A stretch of DNA of 64,000 nucleotides from Enterovibrio qingdaonensis (GCF_028683135.1 NZ_JAJUBB010000003.1:186001-250000); one strand, 5' to 3'; shown: positions 26,819-36,467, numbered from the stretch's first letter. Program-made: numbers and translations. The notes: generated by a model from the sequence alone, not told the origin.

Positions 26819-29221
26819 ATGGATACAAAACAAAGAACCCAACTAAAAAGAATTGAGCATCAAGTAGCATTACGAAGCGATGAACTAAAGCATGCAGTAC
26901 AAGTTGGGCTTCTTGAATCTGAGCCTTTGATGCAAGGCCAAGAATTAGATGACTATTTATCATATATTTCAGAGTCATTAAGTTCAAAGCAATCAGATAA
27001 ATCACTCGCCGCATTTATATTGATGGTGCCAGCTGTCCACATTCATATATATGATGACGTAACACGATTAATAACAAGTAGTATAAAGAACCTCCTAGAA
27101 TGGATGGGAACTGAGCGTCTATGCCAATTCCTTAACTCGCTTCCAATGGTTGCGGAGCGATTACGAACACGTGAGTCTTTAATCATCTATTTGGAAACAG
27201 TCGAGTTTTTGGCCTCTACAGCGCCACGATGTTTAAATCTGTTTTTCTTACGTGCTGATAAATGCCTGGCCTCTGTGAATATTAGAGGCTTGAGATATTG
27301 GGCCTTTATTGGCGCAAAGTCACATGCCCATGATAATGCTGCCCTCAATGCGTACTTTTCTCTCGCCTCTACAGAAAGCCAAACCATTTTTCAGCACCAA
27401 CGACCCGGTGTCCTGTTGATAGATGTTCAACGACATCTTCAATTTTATTTGCGCGCTATTTGGGATCAGGATTTCTTCATTCGTCCCCGTCTTACTCACG
27501 CCCATGGAGAGAAAGAGGACGCTGAGGCCCATCAATTCATGCAATCCCCAACGATAAAAGGGATGACAATTTTCCTACCCGATGCACTGGATCACCTGCA
27601 AACAGGGCATAAAACCATTGATGCGAAAACGTGTTATCGGGCTGCTGCAGCGCATTGCGCGGCGCAATTAAAATTTGGGCACCGTCGTTCTCCATCAGGC
27701 TTCACAGATTTTCAACGATTCTGTGTTGAATTGATCGAAGATGCTCGAATTGAATTCTTAGCAGTGGCAGATTTCAAGGGATTACAAAACTTATGGCTGC
27801 CCCTGTTATCCAACCAAGGAAAACTGGCATCTTCTTCTTTTGAGTGCTTTTTGCAAAAACTTGCAATAACGCTCTTAAAGCCGGAAACACGTTGTACTGA
27901 TAATCCGATTATCGTGGAATGCCAAAATCGCTTTAGCCAACTCATCTTATTGCCGAAGTCATTTGAACAAAAAAGATCGGTCGAATCCCTAGGGTGCTGG
28001 TTGGCCACCAGCATAAAAAACAACTTCGAAATAGGTGACACTGTAACACTTCAAATTACTGATATATTTACGTATCGAGACGACAATCAGTTTATGTGGG
28101 TTGATGAAGTGGACGAGTTTGATGAATGGATTTCCACCATGGATGAACAAACACTGCGTACGGTTAATGTTATGGAGATGGTGAATGAAATTGACTGTGA
28201 ACTTGCAGATGATGATGCCCAGGAGATTTGGCGACTAGAATCAGAATTTTTCAGAGATGGCGATCCGGAAAACATCAGTTTAAACACACTGGAGGGACGT
28301 CATCAGATCTCTGCCCCCTTTTACTATTCTGAATGGGATTACACAGCAAACAGTTATAAACCGAACTGGGTGACACTCACTGAACGCTCCGTGACAAAAT
28401 CCAGTCACCATGATCTTGAATCTCTGATTGCCAAACGAAAAACGCTTCAACGAAAACTACGTGCAATGATTGAAGCCCTGCAACCAAAAGGACTGATTCG
28501 CCTACGAAAACAATACGAAGGTGACAGCTTGGATTTGGATGCTGCGATAGATGCGATAAAGGAAATTCGGCGTGGTGCCCTTCCCGATATGAACATTGAC
28601 CAACGCCTAATTCGTCAAGACAGAAGCTTGTCTGTCCTCGTTTTACTCGATTTATCACAATCAACATTGGACACCATTTCCGGTCGAGACGATGATCTTT
28701 CTATCTTGGACGTCGCAAAAGAAGCAACAGCGATACTGGCAGGTGCCGTCGATGAAATCGGAGACCCTTTCGCGATACATGGGTTTTCGTCAAATGGCAG
28801 GAGTGATGTCCAATATCACAGAGTCAAAGATTTTGAGGATGACTATGACAACGACGCGAAAGCAAGATTGATCGGATTAAAGGCCGGTTTATCGACACGA
28901 ATGGGGCCGGCGTTGCGACATGCAAAAACATTTTTGTCTCAACAACCTCAACGCAAAAAGCTACTGTTGCTAGTAAGTGATGGAGAACCGTCTGATGTAG
29001 ATGTCAGGGATCCGCAATATCTTCATGCTGATACTAAAAAGGCGGTGGACGAATTAAATACCGAAGGCATCATTCCATTTTGTTTGACGATTGACCCAGA
29101 TGCGGATGCCTATGTATCCCAAGTCTTTGGTAAAGGACACTTTTCTGTTTTAGAAAGTGTCGAGCGACTACCGGAAATATTACCATCGCTCTTTGCTTCT
29201 CTAACTAGAGGTGCGCACTAA
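26819..29221 (+). CDS. cbbO: CbbO, VWA-domain RuBisCO activase partner
   Basis: Adaptor that couples CbbQ to RuBisCO. The 800-residue protein has a long helical N-terminal part and a C-terminal von Willebrand A domain from about residue 600, with the MIDAS motif in LLDLSQST (D611, S613, S615). A very acidic stretch (about residues 420-470, including DEVDEFDEW) precedes the VWA part. The family is shared with NorD; the cbb context favours CbbO. The start at 26819 has AGAGG eight bases upstream; an earlier in-frame ATG at 26777 has no ribosome site. cbbR follows 63 bases later. Normally cbbO sits directly after cbbQ, which here lies 24 kb away. Confidence 0.92.
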   Translation: MDTKQRTQLKRIEHQVALRSDELKHAVQVGLLESEPLMQGQELDDYLSYISESLSSKQSDKSLAAFILMVPAVHIHIYDDVTRLITSSIKNLLEWMGTERLCQFLNSLPMVAERLRTRESLIIYLETVEFLASTAPRCLNLFFLRADKCLASVNIRGLRYWAFIGAKSHAHDNAALNAYFSLASTESQTIFQHQRPGVLLIDVQRHLQFYLRAIWDQDFFIRPRLTHAHGEKEDAEAHQFMQSPTIKGMTIFLPDALDHLQTGHKTIDAKTCYRAAAAHCAAQLKFGHRRSPSGFTDFQRFCVELIEDARIEFLAVADFKGLQNLWLPLLSNQGKLASSSFECFLQKLAITLLKPETRCTDNPIIVECQNRFSQLILLPKSFEQKRSVESLGCWLATSIKNNFEIGDTVTLQITDIFTYRDDNQFMWVDEVDEFDEWISTMDEQTLRTVNVMEMVNEIDCELADDDAQEIWRLESEFFRDGDPENISLNTLEGRHQISAPFYYSEWDYTANSYKPNWVTLTERSVTKSSHHDLESLIAKRKTLQRKLRAMIEALQPKGLIRLRKQYEGDSLDLDAAIDAIKEIRRGALPDMNIDQRLIRQDRSLSVLVLLDLSQSTLDTISGRDDDLSILDVAKEATAILAGAVDEIGDPFAIHGFSSNGRSDVQYHRVKDFEDDYDNDAKARLIGLKAGLSTRMGPALRHAKTFLSQQPQRKKLLLLVSDGEPSDVDVRDPQYLHADTKKAVDELNTEGIIPFCLTIDPDADAYVSQVFGKGHFSVLESVERLPEILPSLFASLTRGAH

Positions 29222-29284
29222 TGGTGCTTTTTGAAGCAGCGAAACTCTTGCTTCACTCATCTCGATTTTGGTTAAGGACATGCT

Positions 29285-30175
29285 ATGCATTTGACATTAA
29301 GACAGCTAAATATTTTTCAGGCGGTTGCTACTCATTCCAGCTACACAAGAGCGGCTGAAGAGCTTCACCTCACGCAACCTGCTGTCTCGATGCAAATAAA
29401 ACAACTTGAAGACAACATTGGGCTGCCATTATTTGAGCAATTGGGTAAGACACTGTTTTTGACAGCCGCAGGAGAAGAATTGATAGGTTACTGCGAACGC
29501 ATATCTCAACAACTTAGAGATGCGGAAGATGCGTTTGAAAACATGAAATCATTATCAAGCGGTAAGCTCAGTATCACTGTCGCAAGTACAGCCAATTACT
29601 TTGCTGCAAATCTTCTCGCCATGTTTTCGCAACAACATCCTGACATTACAATAAGACTCAACGTCACGAATAGAGAGAACCTTCTTAAGGATCTCAAGTT
29701 CAACCATTGTGACTTAGCCATCATGGGCAAACCGCCAGCAGAGCTAGATCTCGTTACCACGGTATTTATGGAAAATCCGCTTGTCGTTATTGCCCCGATT
29801 AATCACCCTTTTTGTAACGCATCAAAAATCCCCCTTGAGGCCATAGCAAAAGAGCCAATGGTTGTCAGAGAACAAGGATCGGGCACCCGTTTTTCAATAG
29901 AGAAGTTTTTCCACAACCAAGGTCTTTCACTGAACATCGCGGCGGAAATGACAGCCAGTGAGGCGATCAAACAAGCAGTATCTGCGGGATTGAGCTTGGG
30001 CATTGTTTCGAGGCACACAATCGACTTAGAAATTGAATCGAATCGCTTGTGCATTTTAGACGTGGAACATTTCCCTATTTTACGGCATTGGTATTTGGTA
30101 CACAGAAAAGAGAAACGCCTATCGCCAATTGCTGAGGCGTTCCAAACTTTTCTGTTAGGAAACAAGCACAAATAG
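29285..30175 (+). CDS. cbbR: CbbR-type LysR regulator
   Basis: LysR-family regulator of 296 residues. The helix-turn-helix reads SYTRAAEELHLTQPAVSMQIKQL, and the effector domain includes CDLAIMGKPPAELDLV and NPLVVIAPINHPF, wording typical of CbbR proteins. CbbR senses Calvin-cycle metabolites and activates cbb operons. Usually cbbR is divergent from cbbL; here it is downstream of cbbO in the same direction, so it may be co-transcribed with its own target. It ends 17 bases from a convergent kinase gene that belongs to the core genome, so it marks the likely right edge of the autotrophy block. Confidence 0.88.
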   Translation: MHLTLRQLNIFQAVATHSSYTRAAEELHLTQPAVSMQIKQLEDNIGLPLFEQLGKTLFLTAAGEELIGYCERISQQLRDAEDAFENMKSLSSGKLSITVASTANYFAANLLAMFSQQHPDITIRLNVTNRENLLKDLKFNHCDLAIMGKPPAELDLVTTVFMENPLVVIAPINHPFCNASKIPLEAIAKEPMVVREQGSGTRFSIEKFFHNQGLSLNIAAEMTASEAIKQAVSAGLSLGIVSRHTIDLEIESNRLCILDVEHFPILRHWYLVHRKEKRLSPIAEAFQTFLLGNKHK

Positions 30176-30192
30176 AAATGTTACATTGTCAC

Positions 30193-32268
30193 TTATCGAA
30201 TGATATTACGCTGAAGTGCTTGCTTTAATACCACGGAGCGTATGGGTTTTGTAATAAAATCATCCATTCCTGCCCCCAAGCATTTTTCTTTATCTTCATT
30301 CATAGCGTTAGCGGTAAGCGCAATAATTGGCAGTTGATAGCCACGCTCACGAAGTTGCTTGGTTGCTTGGATCCCACAAAGCACAGGCATAGACATGTCC
30401 ATCAACACCATATCGAAATGTGCCGCTTGGTTTTCTAAAATATCAATGGCTTCTTGGCCGTTATTGGCTACAACAACCTTATGTCCTGCCTTTTCAAGCA
30501 TTAATTTTACAACCATTTGGTTCGCTTTACTGTCTTCAGCGACCAGTATATTTAGAGAATCCATCGCCTCTTCTTTGTGAGATTCATTTTTCATTTGCTC
30601 AACCTGAGAAGGTTTAACCAAAGGGATATTTATATTAAACGTTGTTCCGACCCCAGGTTCACTCTCAAATTCGATACTTCCGTTCATCATAGCTACAAGC
30701 TTTTTACAGATGGAAAGCCCTAATCCTGTGCCACCGTACTTACGGGTAATACTGCCATCTGCTTGAATAAATGGCTGAAATATCGCATTTTTTCTGTCTG
30801 AAGATATGCCAATACCCGTGTCTTCAACGGACAAAATCAAACGGTCATTATCGGAACGCATCATCACTTTCACCTTACCTTCATCGGTAAACTTAACAGC
30901 ATTTCCGACAAGGTTAAGTAATATCTGTGCGAAACGATTGCCATCTTGGAAGATGGTTTTGGGTACTGAGTTATCGATGGAAGACTCCAACGATATACCT
31001 TTTGCATCACAGCTATCTTGCAATTGACTAAATACAACGGTGACACTGTCACGTGGGTTTATATTTTCCGGATGAAGGGAAAAGCGTTCTGACTCTATGC
31101 GCGAAAGATCGAGTACATCGTTGATAATGGTCAGCAGCAGTTGCGCTGATCTGTCCATTTGTTTAATCCACGTGATTTGATCTTCTTGCAATGGCGATTG
31201 CTCTAACGCATCAAGTAATCCCATTACCGCATTAAGAGGCGTTCGTATTTCATGGCTCATCATGGCAAGAAATTGGGATTTTGCGGCATTCGCAGATTCT
31301 GCTTGGCGGCGCGCAAGTTGTAACTCCTGCAACCGCTGCTTGCGGGCGGTAATATCTTTCGCTGTGCCACGAAATCCGAGACACTGCCCTCGATTATCAT
31401 AATATGGGCGACCAGAAAGACTTATCCATTGCTCTTTGTTGTGCTGAGAGACCATCCACTCAACTTCAGAGAAAGGTTTTTCCATACGGATCAAATCAAG
31501 TAATTTGTGCTTTACTTCTGGCTGGCGGTTAAGCTGCGCCATGATGGTTTGTGGCTCGGCAGTATACGACTCATTTGACGGAGAAGATAAATAGGTAAAT
31601 TGAAGGTTATTATTGATCTCCCAAAACCAATCACCTGCCGTTTTTGCAAAATCTCTAAAGCGCTGTCGACTGGCAGTCAGTTCTTGCGTCTTTACTGAAA
31701 CCAAGCACTGCAAACGTTCGCGATAATCAATATCGATTATCGTCCTTTCAATAAGCGGTCGAAAACGTTCAATAACTTGTTGGGCTTTCGGATCGAAACC
31801 TCCCCGCTCTGAAGAAAACAGCAAAAGGATCGATTCACTAGCATTAACTGCCATCCCCGTAATTAGGGCTGAACGGCATAGCTTAAAATCGCTGTCAGAA
31901 AGTACACAAAACTCGTTAACACGTTCGGGTGCGTAGAGGATGACGGTTTGACCATTTACACAACGAGCAAATGTATTGCCGTCCCACCATGAAAATCGTT
32001 CGACATCTGGAGAGGTTGATACTAAGCAGGAATATTGGTCTTCAGTATCTTTATTTCTTGTCAGCACCAGTGCGTTATCGAACGCGACGTAACGCTCAAT
32101 CACTTTAAGCAGTGTATTGAAGACTTCAATTTTGTTACTTGCGCCTGACATCGCTGAAATTGCAGACAAAATCGCGCGGTTTTCTTCTCGAAATTTCTGC
32201 TCGCGCTCTTCTACTCGGTTAAGCTCGAACAAGGTTTCCTGAAGCTTCTCTGAAACGGCGCCTGTCAT
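30193..32268 (-). CDS. vpsS: VpsS-like hybrid histidine kinase
   Basis: A 691-residue hybrid kinase without membrane segments. Order: a coiled coil (1-30), a GAF-like region (about 35-190), a PAS domain (about 205-320), HisKA with AMMSHEIRTPLNAVMGL, HATPase_c with GGTGLGLSIC, and a C-terminal receiver (ILVAEDSKANQMVV, acceptor in LMDMSMPVLCG). Its ATG overlaps the stop codon of the FIST gene (32265-32268). In V. cholerae the same pair, VC1445 (VpsS) and VC1444 (VpsV/NosP), lies next to ccoN and feeds the LuxU-LuxO branch of biofilm and quorum control. Orthology is inferred from position and architecture. Confidence 0.82.
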   Translation of the reverse strand: MTGAVSEKLQETLFELNRVEEREQKFREENRAILSAISAMSGASNKIEVFNTLLKVIERYVAFDNALVLTRNKDTEDQYSCLVSTSPDVERFSWWDGNTFARCVNGQTVILYAPERVNEFCVLSDSDFKLCRSALITGMAVNASESILLLFSSERGGFDPKAQQVIERFRPLIERTIIDIDYRERLQCLVSVKTQELTASRQRFRDFAKTAGDWFWEINNNLQFTYLSSPSNESYTAEPQTIMAQLNRQPEVKHKLLDLIRMEKPFSEVEWMVSQHNKEQWISLSGRPYYDNRGQCLGFRGTAKDITARKQRLQELQLARRQAESANAAKSQFLAMMSHEIRTPLNAVMGLLDALEQSPLQEDQITWIKQMDRSAQLLLTIINDVLDLSRIESERFSLHPENINPRDSVTVVFSQLQDSCDAKGISLESSIDNSVPKTIFQDGNRFAQILLNLVGNAVKFTDEGKVKVMMRSDNDRLILSVEDTGIGISSDRKNAIFQPFIQADGSITRKYGGTGLGLSICKKLVAMMNGSIEFESEPGVGTTFNINIPLVKPSQVEQMKNESHKEEAMDSLNILVAEDSKANQMVVKLMLEKAGHKVVVANNGQEAIDILENQAAHFDMVLMDMSMPVLCGIQATKQLRERGYQLPIIALTANAMNEDKEKCLGAGMDDFITKPIRSVVLKQALQRNIIR

Positions 32269-33458
32269 AGCTCGTCCTTATGAAATAAAACCGCAGAAAT
32301 CATTAAGTTGCCATGCGCAATTTCACCCCCTAGAAATTGCCCTTGCTCACCAAACGTAAATGGGCAAATAAAGGGAGCTTCGTGCATAGACAGACTCATA
32401 TTAGCCGCAACATCATGCAAAGCATCTTTTACATGTAGCATGCAGCCTGCGCAGTATATTGCGATACCGCCAATAGGCGTTCTTTTGAGACTATCATGTT
32501 CATTTGCGGAGTCCACCACCCTGCCTGCCCGTGACACCAACATTTCGGTGGTTCCAGACATAAGATGAACCGTTTCCCCTTCTTGGATAGTACTGAACAT
32601 CTCTATTCCGTTGTCCTTTGACACTACGGCAGGATGGGACAAAGTATAATAAGGCATACTGTGAATTTCACCCGTCTGCCGCCCAAGAGGAAAAAGGGTT
32701 GATTCCGCAAACAGCGCGTTGTTGTCGATAACAAGTCCTGTCTCTTCTCGATACCAATCTGCATATACCAATGCTGCGGGCTTACCATCAAGTTCTAGTA
32801 ATGTTCTACCCGCAACGCGCGTAGCAACTGCACTTTTTCCTGTTGCCGCATAGCCACTGTGAAACGCATAGCTAATGCGCGCAGTAGGGAAAAACACGGT
32901 CATCGATATGCCATTGTCAGTGATGGTGTCGTTGTCGAAAAGTGACCAAGAACCTGCTATTGCGTTGTCTGCTGCTGTGCCACCAATGATAGGTATGTTG
33001 ACACCTAACTCGCTTCGAATCGCATGCAACACTACCTCTTCAAGGCCAGGCGTCGTGTGCAGTGTAATGAGTGCTGGGAGCTCGCCGGGTCTGCCACTGT
33101 TATCCAATGCTGTTCTCAAGACTTCTTGTGCTTGAGTGTGGACATCAATAGACGCATCCAACTCTACGACAGCGGAACCGTATGTCCCTTGTGGATCTTT
33201 AATTGCCAACACAGATAAGGTGTGCCCACTGAGGTAGCCTTTATCTGTCATCGTTCCTTGGCAGGATGAACAGCCAACTATTTGCGCGTGAGGAAATGTC
33301 GACGTCAACGCTGACATGAGTGTATTAACATCTTGGGTTTCGGTGTAATACGCTAGCACCAAGTCCGGCGCAGCGAATGAGCGAAAGATCTCTTCCGAAA
33401 TCTCCTGCACAGCTATATCAGCATTCGCATGTGAAGATGAAGATGTGGCAATTCTCAT
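32265..33458 (-). CDS. nosP: FIST-domain sensor, NosP/VpsV-like
   Basis: A 397-residue protein with FIST_N (about 30-230, including IVGCSSCQGTM and IIGGTAADN) and FIST_C (about 240-380). FIST proteins paired with a histidine kinase in Vibrio and Pseudomonas are reported to bind haem, sense nitric oxide and restrain the kinase. The gene is translationally coupled to the VpsS-like kinase. The small-ligand role is from the family; no haem ligand can be assigned by eye. Symbol by analogy; vpsV is the Vibrio name. Confidence 0.78.
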   Translation of the reverse strand: MRIATSSSSHANADIAVQEISEEIFRSFAAPDLVLAYYTETQDVNTLMSALTSTFPHAQIVGCSSCQGTMTDKGYLSGHTLSVLAIKDPQGTYGSAVVELDASIDVHTQAQEVLRTALDNSGRPGELPALITLHTTPGLEEVVLHAIRSELGVNIPIIGGTAADNAIAGSWSLFDNDTITDNGISMTVFFPTARISYAFHSGYAATGKSAVATRVAGRTLLELDGKPAALVYADWYREETGLVIDNNALFAESTLFPLGRQTGEIHSMPYYTLSHPAVVSKDNGIEMFSTIQEGETVHLMSGTTEMLVSRAGRVVDSANEHDSLKRTPIGGIAIYCAGCMLHVKDALHDVAANMSLSMHEAPFICPFTFGEQGQFLGGEIAHGNLMISAVLFHKDEL

Positions 33459-33611
33459 AAGGTCAGATTTTGGCTTTAATCAATGCGGTAATAATAACGC
33501 TCCTCGTTCTGATAACTCCAGTGTTAGACACCATTCTTTACGTTTAATCACTGAAAATGCGGACAATAGACGATAGAATAAGCGAATCAGTCCGGAATTT
33601 TATAGCCCGCT

Positions 33612-34241
33612 ATGGAAAGCAAGCTCTATATCGTAATTAACGCAAAGCAAACTCTCGGCCAATCGCTAAGCATGCGTTTGGCGCAACGCGGCAACAACGT
33701 TGTTTTTTTAAGCAATGACGAGCAGTTAGGGTATGCTTTAGCGGCGGAAGAACCCAGAGTAAGGTTTCGCCGTTGTACATCACTAAATAGCAAAGAAGTG
33801 GCGGCTGAGTATCACTGGTCAGAACGTTGTATTTCGGCTGTTCATGGCATAGTCATTATGGTGCCGATCAAAGAATCCCTCCTTCTTGATGACGATTATT
33901 GCCAGGCTCTTCTCTCAGATTGCGGATATCAGTCGACGAACCGAGATTCATCGCTGTCCATTACTTACGTTGTTTTCCCTGAACAAGACGATGAGAGTTT
34001 GACGTTAAAATCGCTTCACTTAGAGCTTTGTAAACGCGCGCATAATGCTGATAAGCGAGCTGATACGCCTAGAGTTAACCACGTTATATTGTCTGATATC
34101 GCTGCGGGTGATACGGAAAGTGACGCTGACTTAGCTAATGAGACATCCGAACTAATACACTACCTTACTTCGACGACCTCACAATCCTTGCAAAGCCAAG
34201 CGTTCTATTTTGGAAATAATCGAAACCAGACACCAATATAA
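33612..34241 (+). CDS. Hypothetical protein, Rossmann-like N-terminus
   Basis: A 209-residue protein that I cannot name. The first 60 residues (LYIVINAKQTLGQSLSMRLAQRGNNVVFLSND) look like a degenerate short-chain-dehydrogenase Rossmann unit, but the glycine motif is poor and no YxxxK catalytic pair is seen. The middle is rich in Asp and Ser. Divergent from nosP with 153 bases between. A gene of similar size sits near ccoN in other vibrios as far as I recall, so it is probably core rather than island. Confidence 0.55.
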   Translation: MESKLYIVINAKQTLGQSLSMRLAQRGNNVVFLSNDEQLGYALAAEEPRVRFRRCTSLNSKEVAAEYHWSERCISAVHGIVIMVPIKESLLLDDDYCQALLSDCGYQSTNRDSSLSITYVVFPEQDDESLTLKSLHLELCKRAHNADKRADTPRVNHVILSDIAAGDTESDADLANETSELIHYLTSTTSQSLQSQAFYFGNNRNQTPI

Positions 34242-34344
34242 ATGCAGGCTCCAAGCCATTCTTTTTAGTTATTAGGCATTTCAAGATTTTTTTGAAGGCT
34301 AACGTGCAATTGTTAATACAATTCGCATATATATTAATTTGCGG

Positions 34345-34755
34345 TTAAAAGTTAATTTCAATTTGATCCTGATCAATGATTAAAATGAGGTTTGCGCTTA
34401 ACGGGCTGTCATTCGAATTATTCACCGCGTAAATATAATGTGAGTTTGCTGAATTTTCGTCCGACGTAATGTCACTCAGTTCAATTTTCTTACCGGCATT
34501 CGTCAATGTTAATGACGTCGGTTTTCTATTTGCCGTGATCTCTAGCCCACTCAAGCTATCACCCTGTTTATTAACAACTATTATTACCGTTTCGCCATTA
34601 ACAGACACAGAACAAGTTTGAGCAACCAATTCACATGCCAACTTATTGGTTTGTGGTGAATATTCGATAGTTCGCCAAACAAAAGCACCGATCAATATGC
34701 TTAAAACGACCAATATTTGGACAAGCCTAGCTGTGGTTAATTTTTCTGCTGCCAT
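34345..34755 (-). CDS. Small single-pass membrane protein, unknown function
   Basis: A 136-residue protein with a short cytoplasmic N-terminus, one hydrophobic segment (LVQILVVLSILIGAFVW, about residues 11-27) and a beta-rich, probably periplasmic remainder with two cysteines (CELVAQTC) that could form a disulfide. I recognise no family for certain. It is divergent from ccoN and lies in the cbb3 neighbourhood, which could hint at a link with the oxidase, but this is only position. Confidence 0.6.
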   Translation of the reverse strand: MAAEKLTTARLVQILVVLSILIGAFVWRTIEYSPQTNKLACELVAQTCSVSVNGETVIIVVNKQGDSLSGLEITANRKPTSLTLTNAGKKIELSDITSDENSANSHYIYAVNNSNDSPLSANLILIIDQDQIEINF

Positions 34756-35027
34756 AAGATTTATGCTATTCCCGTGTTACAGAGCTCAAAGTTTTAATAG
34801 AAATGTTACCCAAGAGTAAACCAAGTGTGGGCATGACCCTGTATTTAACTGCTTAAGTGAAGTATCATCTTTGCCGAAAATGCCACTTTTACAACAAAAT
34901 AGCAATGGAATGCATTAAGTGGACATAATTCAATCACTATTCGCATTGCATTGCTTCTGGGTGGCATTGTGACCATAGAGTCACTTGTATACGTGAGTGT
35001 AGTAATCAAAAAGTGGAAGCATGCAAT

Positions 35028-36455
35028 ATGAGCCAAGAAAAGCAGCTTGAACTGGAATACAACTACCGCGTTGTCCGTCAATTTACCCTCGTAACGATTT
35101 TGTGGGGCATTGTGGGCATGGGTGTTGGTGTTCTTATTGCCGCTCAGTTGGTATGGCCTGCGCTAAACTTCGACGTACCGTATCTGACCTATAGCCGTTT
35201 AAGACCTCTGCATACTAATGCAGTTATCTTTGCATTCGGCACCAGTGCGCTATTTGCAACATCCTATTATGTTGTTCAACGCACCTGTCAGACACGCCTG
35301 TTCGGAGGAAAGCTAGCTGAATTTACCTTCTGGGGTTGGCAAGCAATTATCCTGTCTGCGGCGATCACTCTACCCCTGGGTTATACCAGCGGTAAAGAGT
35401 ACGCTGAGCTGGAGTGGCCAATCGATATCGCTATCGCCGTCGTGTGGGTATCGTATGCCGTCGTGTTCTTTGGAACCATGATTAAACGTAAAACATCCCA
35501 TATTTACGTTGCGAACTGGTTCTTTGGCGCATTTATTTTAACCGTTGCTGTGTTGCATATCGTGAACAGTATGGCTATCCCGGTCTCGGGAATGAAGTCA
35601 TATTCAATCTACGCTGGTGCAATCGATGCAATGATCCAATGGTGGTATGGTCACAATGCTGTAGGCTTCCTTTTGACCGCAGGTTTCTTGGGTATGATGT
35701 ATTACTTCGTACCGAAACAAGCGGGTCGTCCGGTTTATTCCTACCGTTTGTCCATTGTCCACTTCTGGGCACTGGTTTCTCTTTACATTTGGGCTGGCCC
35801 TCACCACCTGCACTACACTGCACTCCCTGACTGGACACAGTCTCTGGGTATGGTGATGTCAGTGATCCTATTTGCACCGTCTTGGGGGGGAATGATCAAC
35901 GGTATCATGACGCTATCAGGTGCTTGGCATAAACTGCGCTATGACCCAATACTCCGCTTCCTGATTGTTTCTCTGTCTTTCTACGGCATGTCCACGTTTG
36001 AAGGTCCGATGATGGCAATTAAGACGGTTAATGCTCTCTCCCATTACACGGACTGGACCATAGGCCACGTTCACTCGGGTGCGCTAGGTTGGGTAGCAAT
36101 GGTTTCCATTGGTGCGGTTTATCACTTGATACCAAAACTGTTTGGTCAAGAACGCATGTACTCTCTGAGCCTAATCAACGTTCACTTCTGGTTAGCAACC
36201 GTAGGTACCGTACTTTACATCGTAGCTATGTGGATTTCTGGTGTAATGCAAGGCCTGATGTGGCGTGCAGTAAACACTGACGGCACCCTGACTTACAGTT
36301 TCGTTGAGTCACTGGAAGCGTCTTATCCGTTCTACTTCGTACGTTTCGTTGGCGGAGCGATCTTCTTGTCTGGCATGTTCTTGATGGCGTACAACACGTA
36401 CAAAACCATCAACGCACCAAAAGCCAGTCTGAAAGCCGTCGAGCAAGCAGCATAA
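35028..36455 (+). CDS. ccoN: cbb3-type cytochrome c oxidase subunit I
   Basis: Catalytic haem-copper subunit that reduces O2 to water at low oxygen and pumps protons. About 475 residues and 12 membrane helices. Haem b and CuB ligands are visible in [41 protein letters not shown] and [12 protein letters not shown]. The start at 35028 has GGAAG eight bases upstream; an in-frame GTG at 35013 would add five residues. ccoO follows after 12 bases. Regulation by Fnr is common for this operon, but I find no good Fnr box in the 270 bases upstream. Confidence 0.96.
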   Translation: MSQEKQLELEYNYRVVRQFTLVTILWGIVGMGVGVLIAAQLVWPALNFDVPYLTYSRLRPLHTNAVIFAFGTSALFATSYYVVQRTCQTRLFGGKLAEFTFWGWQAIILSAAITLPLGYTSGKEYAELEWPIDIAIAVVWVSYAVVFFGTMIKRKTSHIYVANWFFGAFILTVAVLHIVNSMAIPVSGMKSYSIYAGAIDAMIQWWYGHNAVGFLLTAGFLGMMYYFVPKQAGRPVYSYRLSIVHFWALVSLYIWAGPHHLHYTALPDWTQSLGMVMSVILFAPSWGGMINGIMTLSGAWHKLRYDPILRFLIVSLSFYGMSTFEGPMMAIKTVNALSHYTDWTIGHVHSGALGWVAMVSIGAVYHLIPKLFGQERMYSLSLINVHFWLATVGTVLYIVAMWISGVMQGLMWRAVNTDGTLTYSFVESLEASYPFYFVRFVGGAIFLSGMFLMAYNTYKTINAPKASLKAVEQAA

Positions 36456-36467
36456 GGAGACTGACGA

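Noticed and set aside
34363-34376. Perfect Fnr box TTGATCCTGATCAA
   Set aside because: It lies in the 3' coding end of the small membrane protein gene, encoding its residues near IDQDQIE, about 650 bases from ccoN and not before any start codon. Coincidence is more likely, though a distant role cannot be excluded.
34967-34984. Crp-like site upstream of ccoN (TGTGA...TCAC)
   Set aside because: Eight bases separate the half-sites instead of six and the second half is incomplete.
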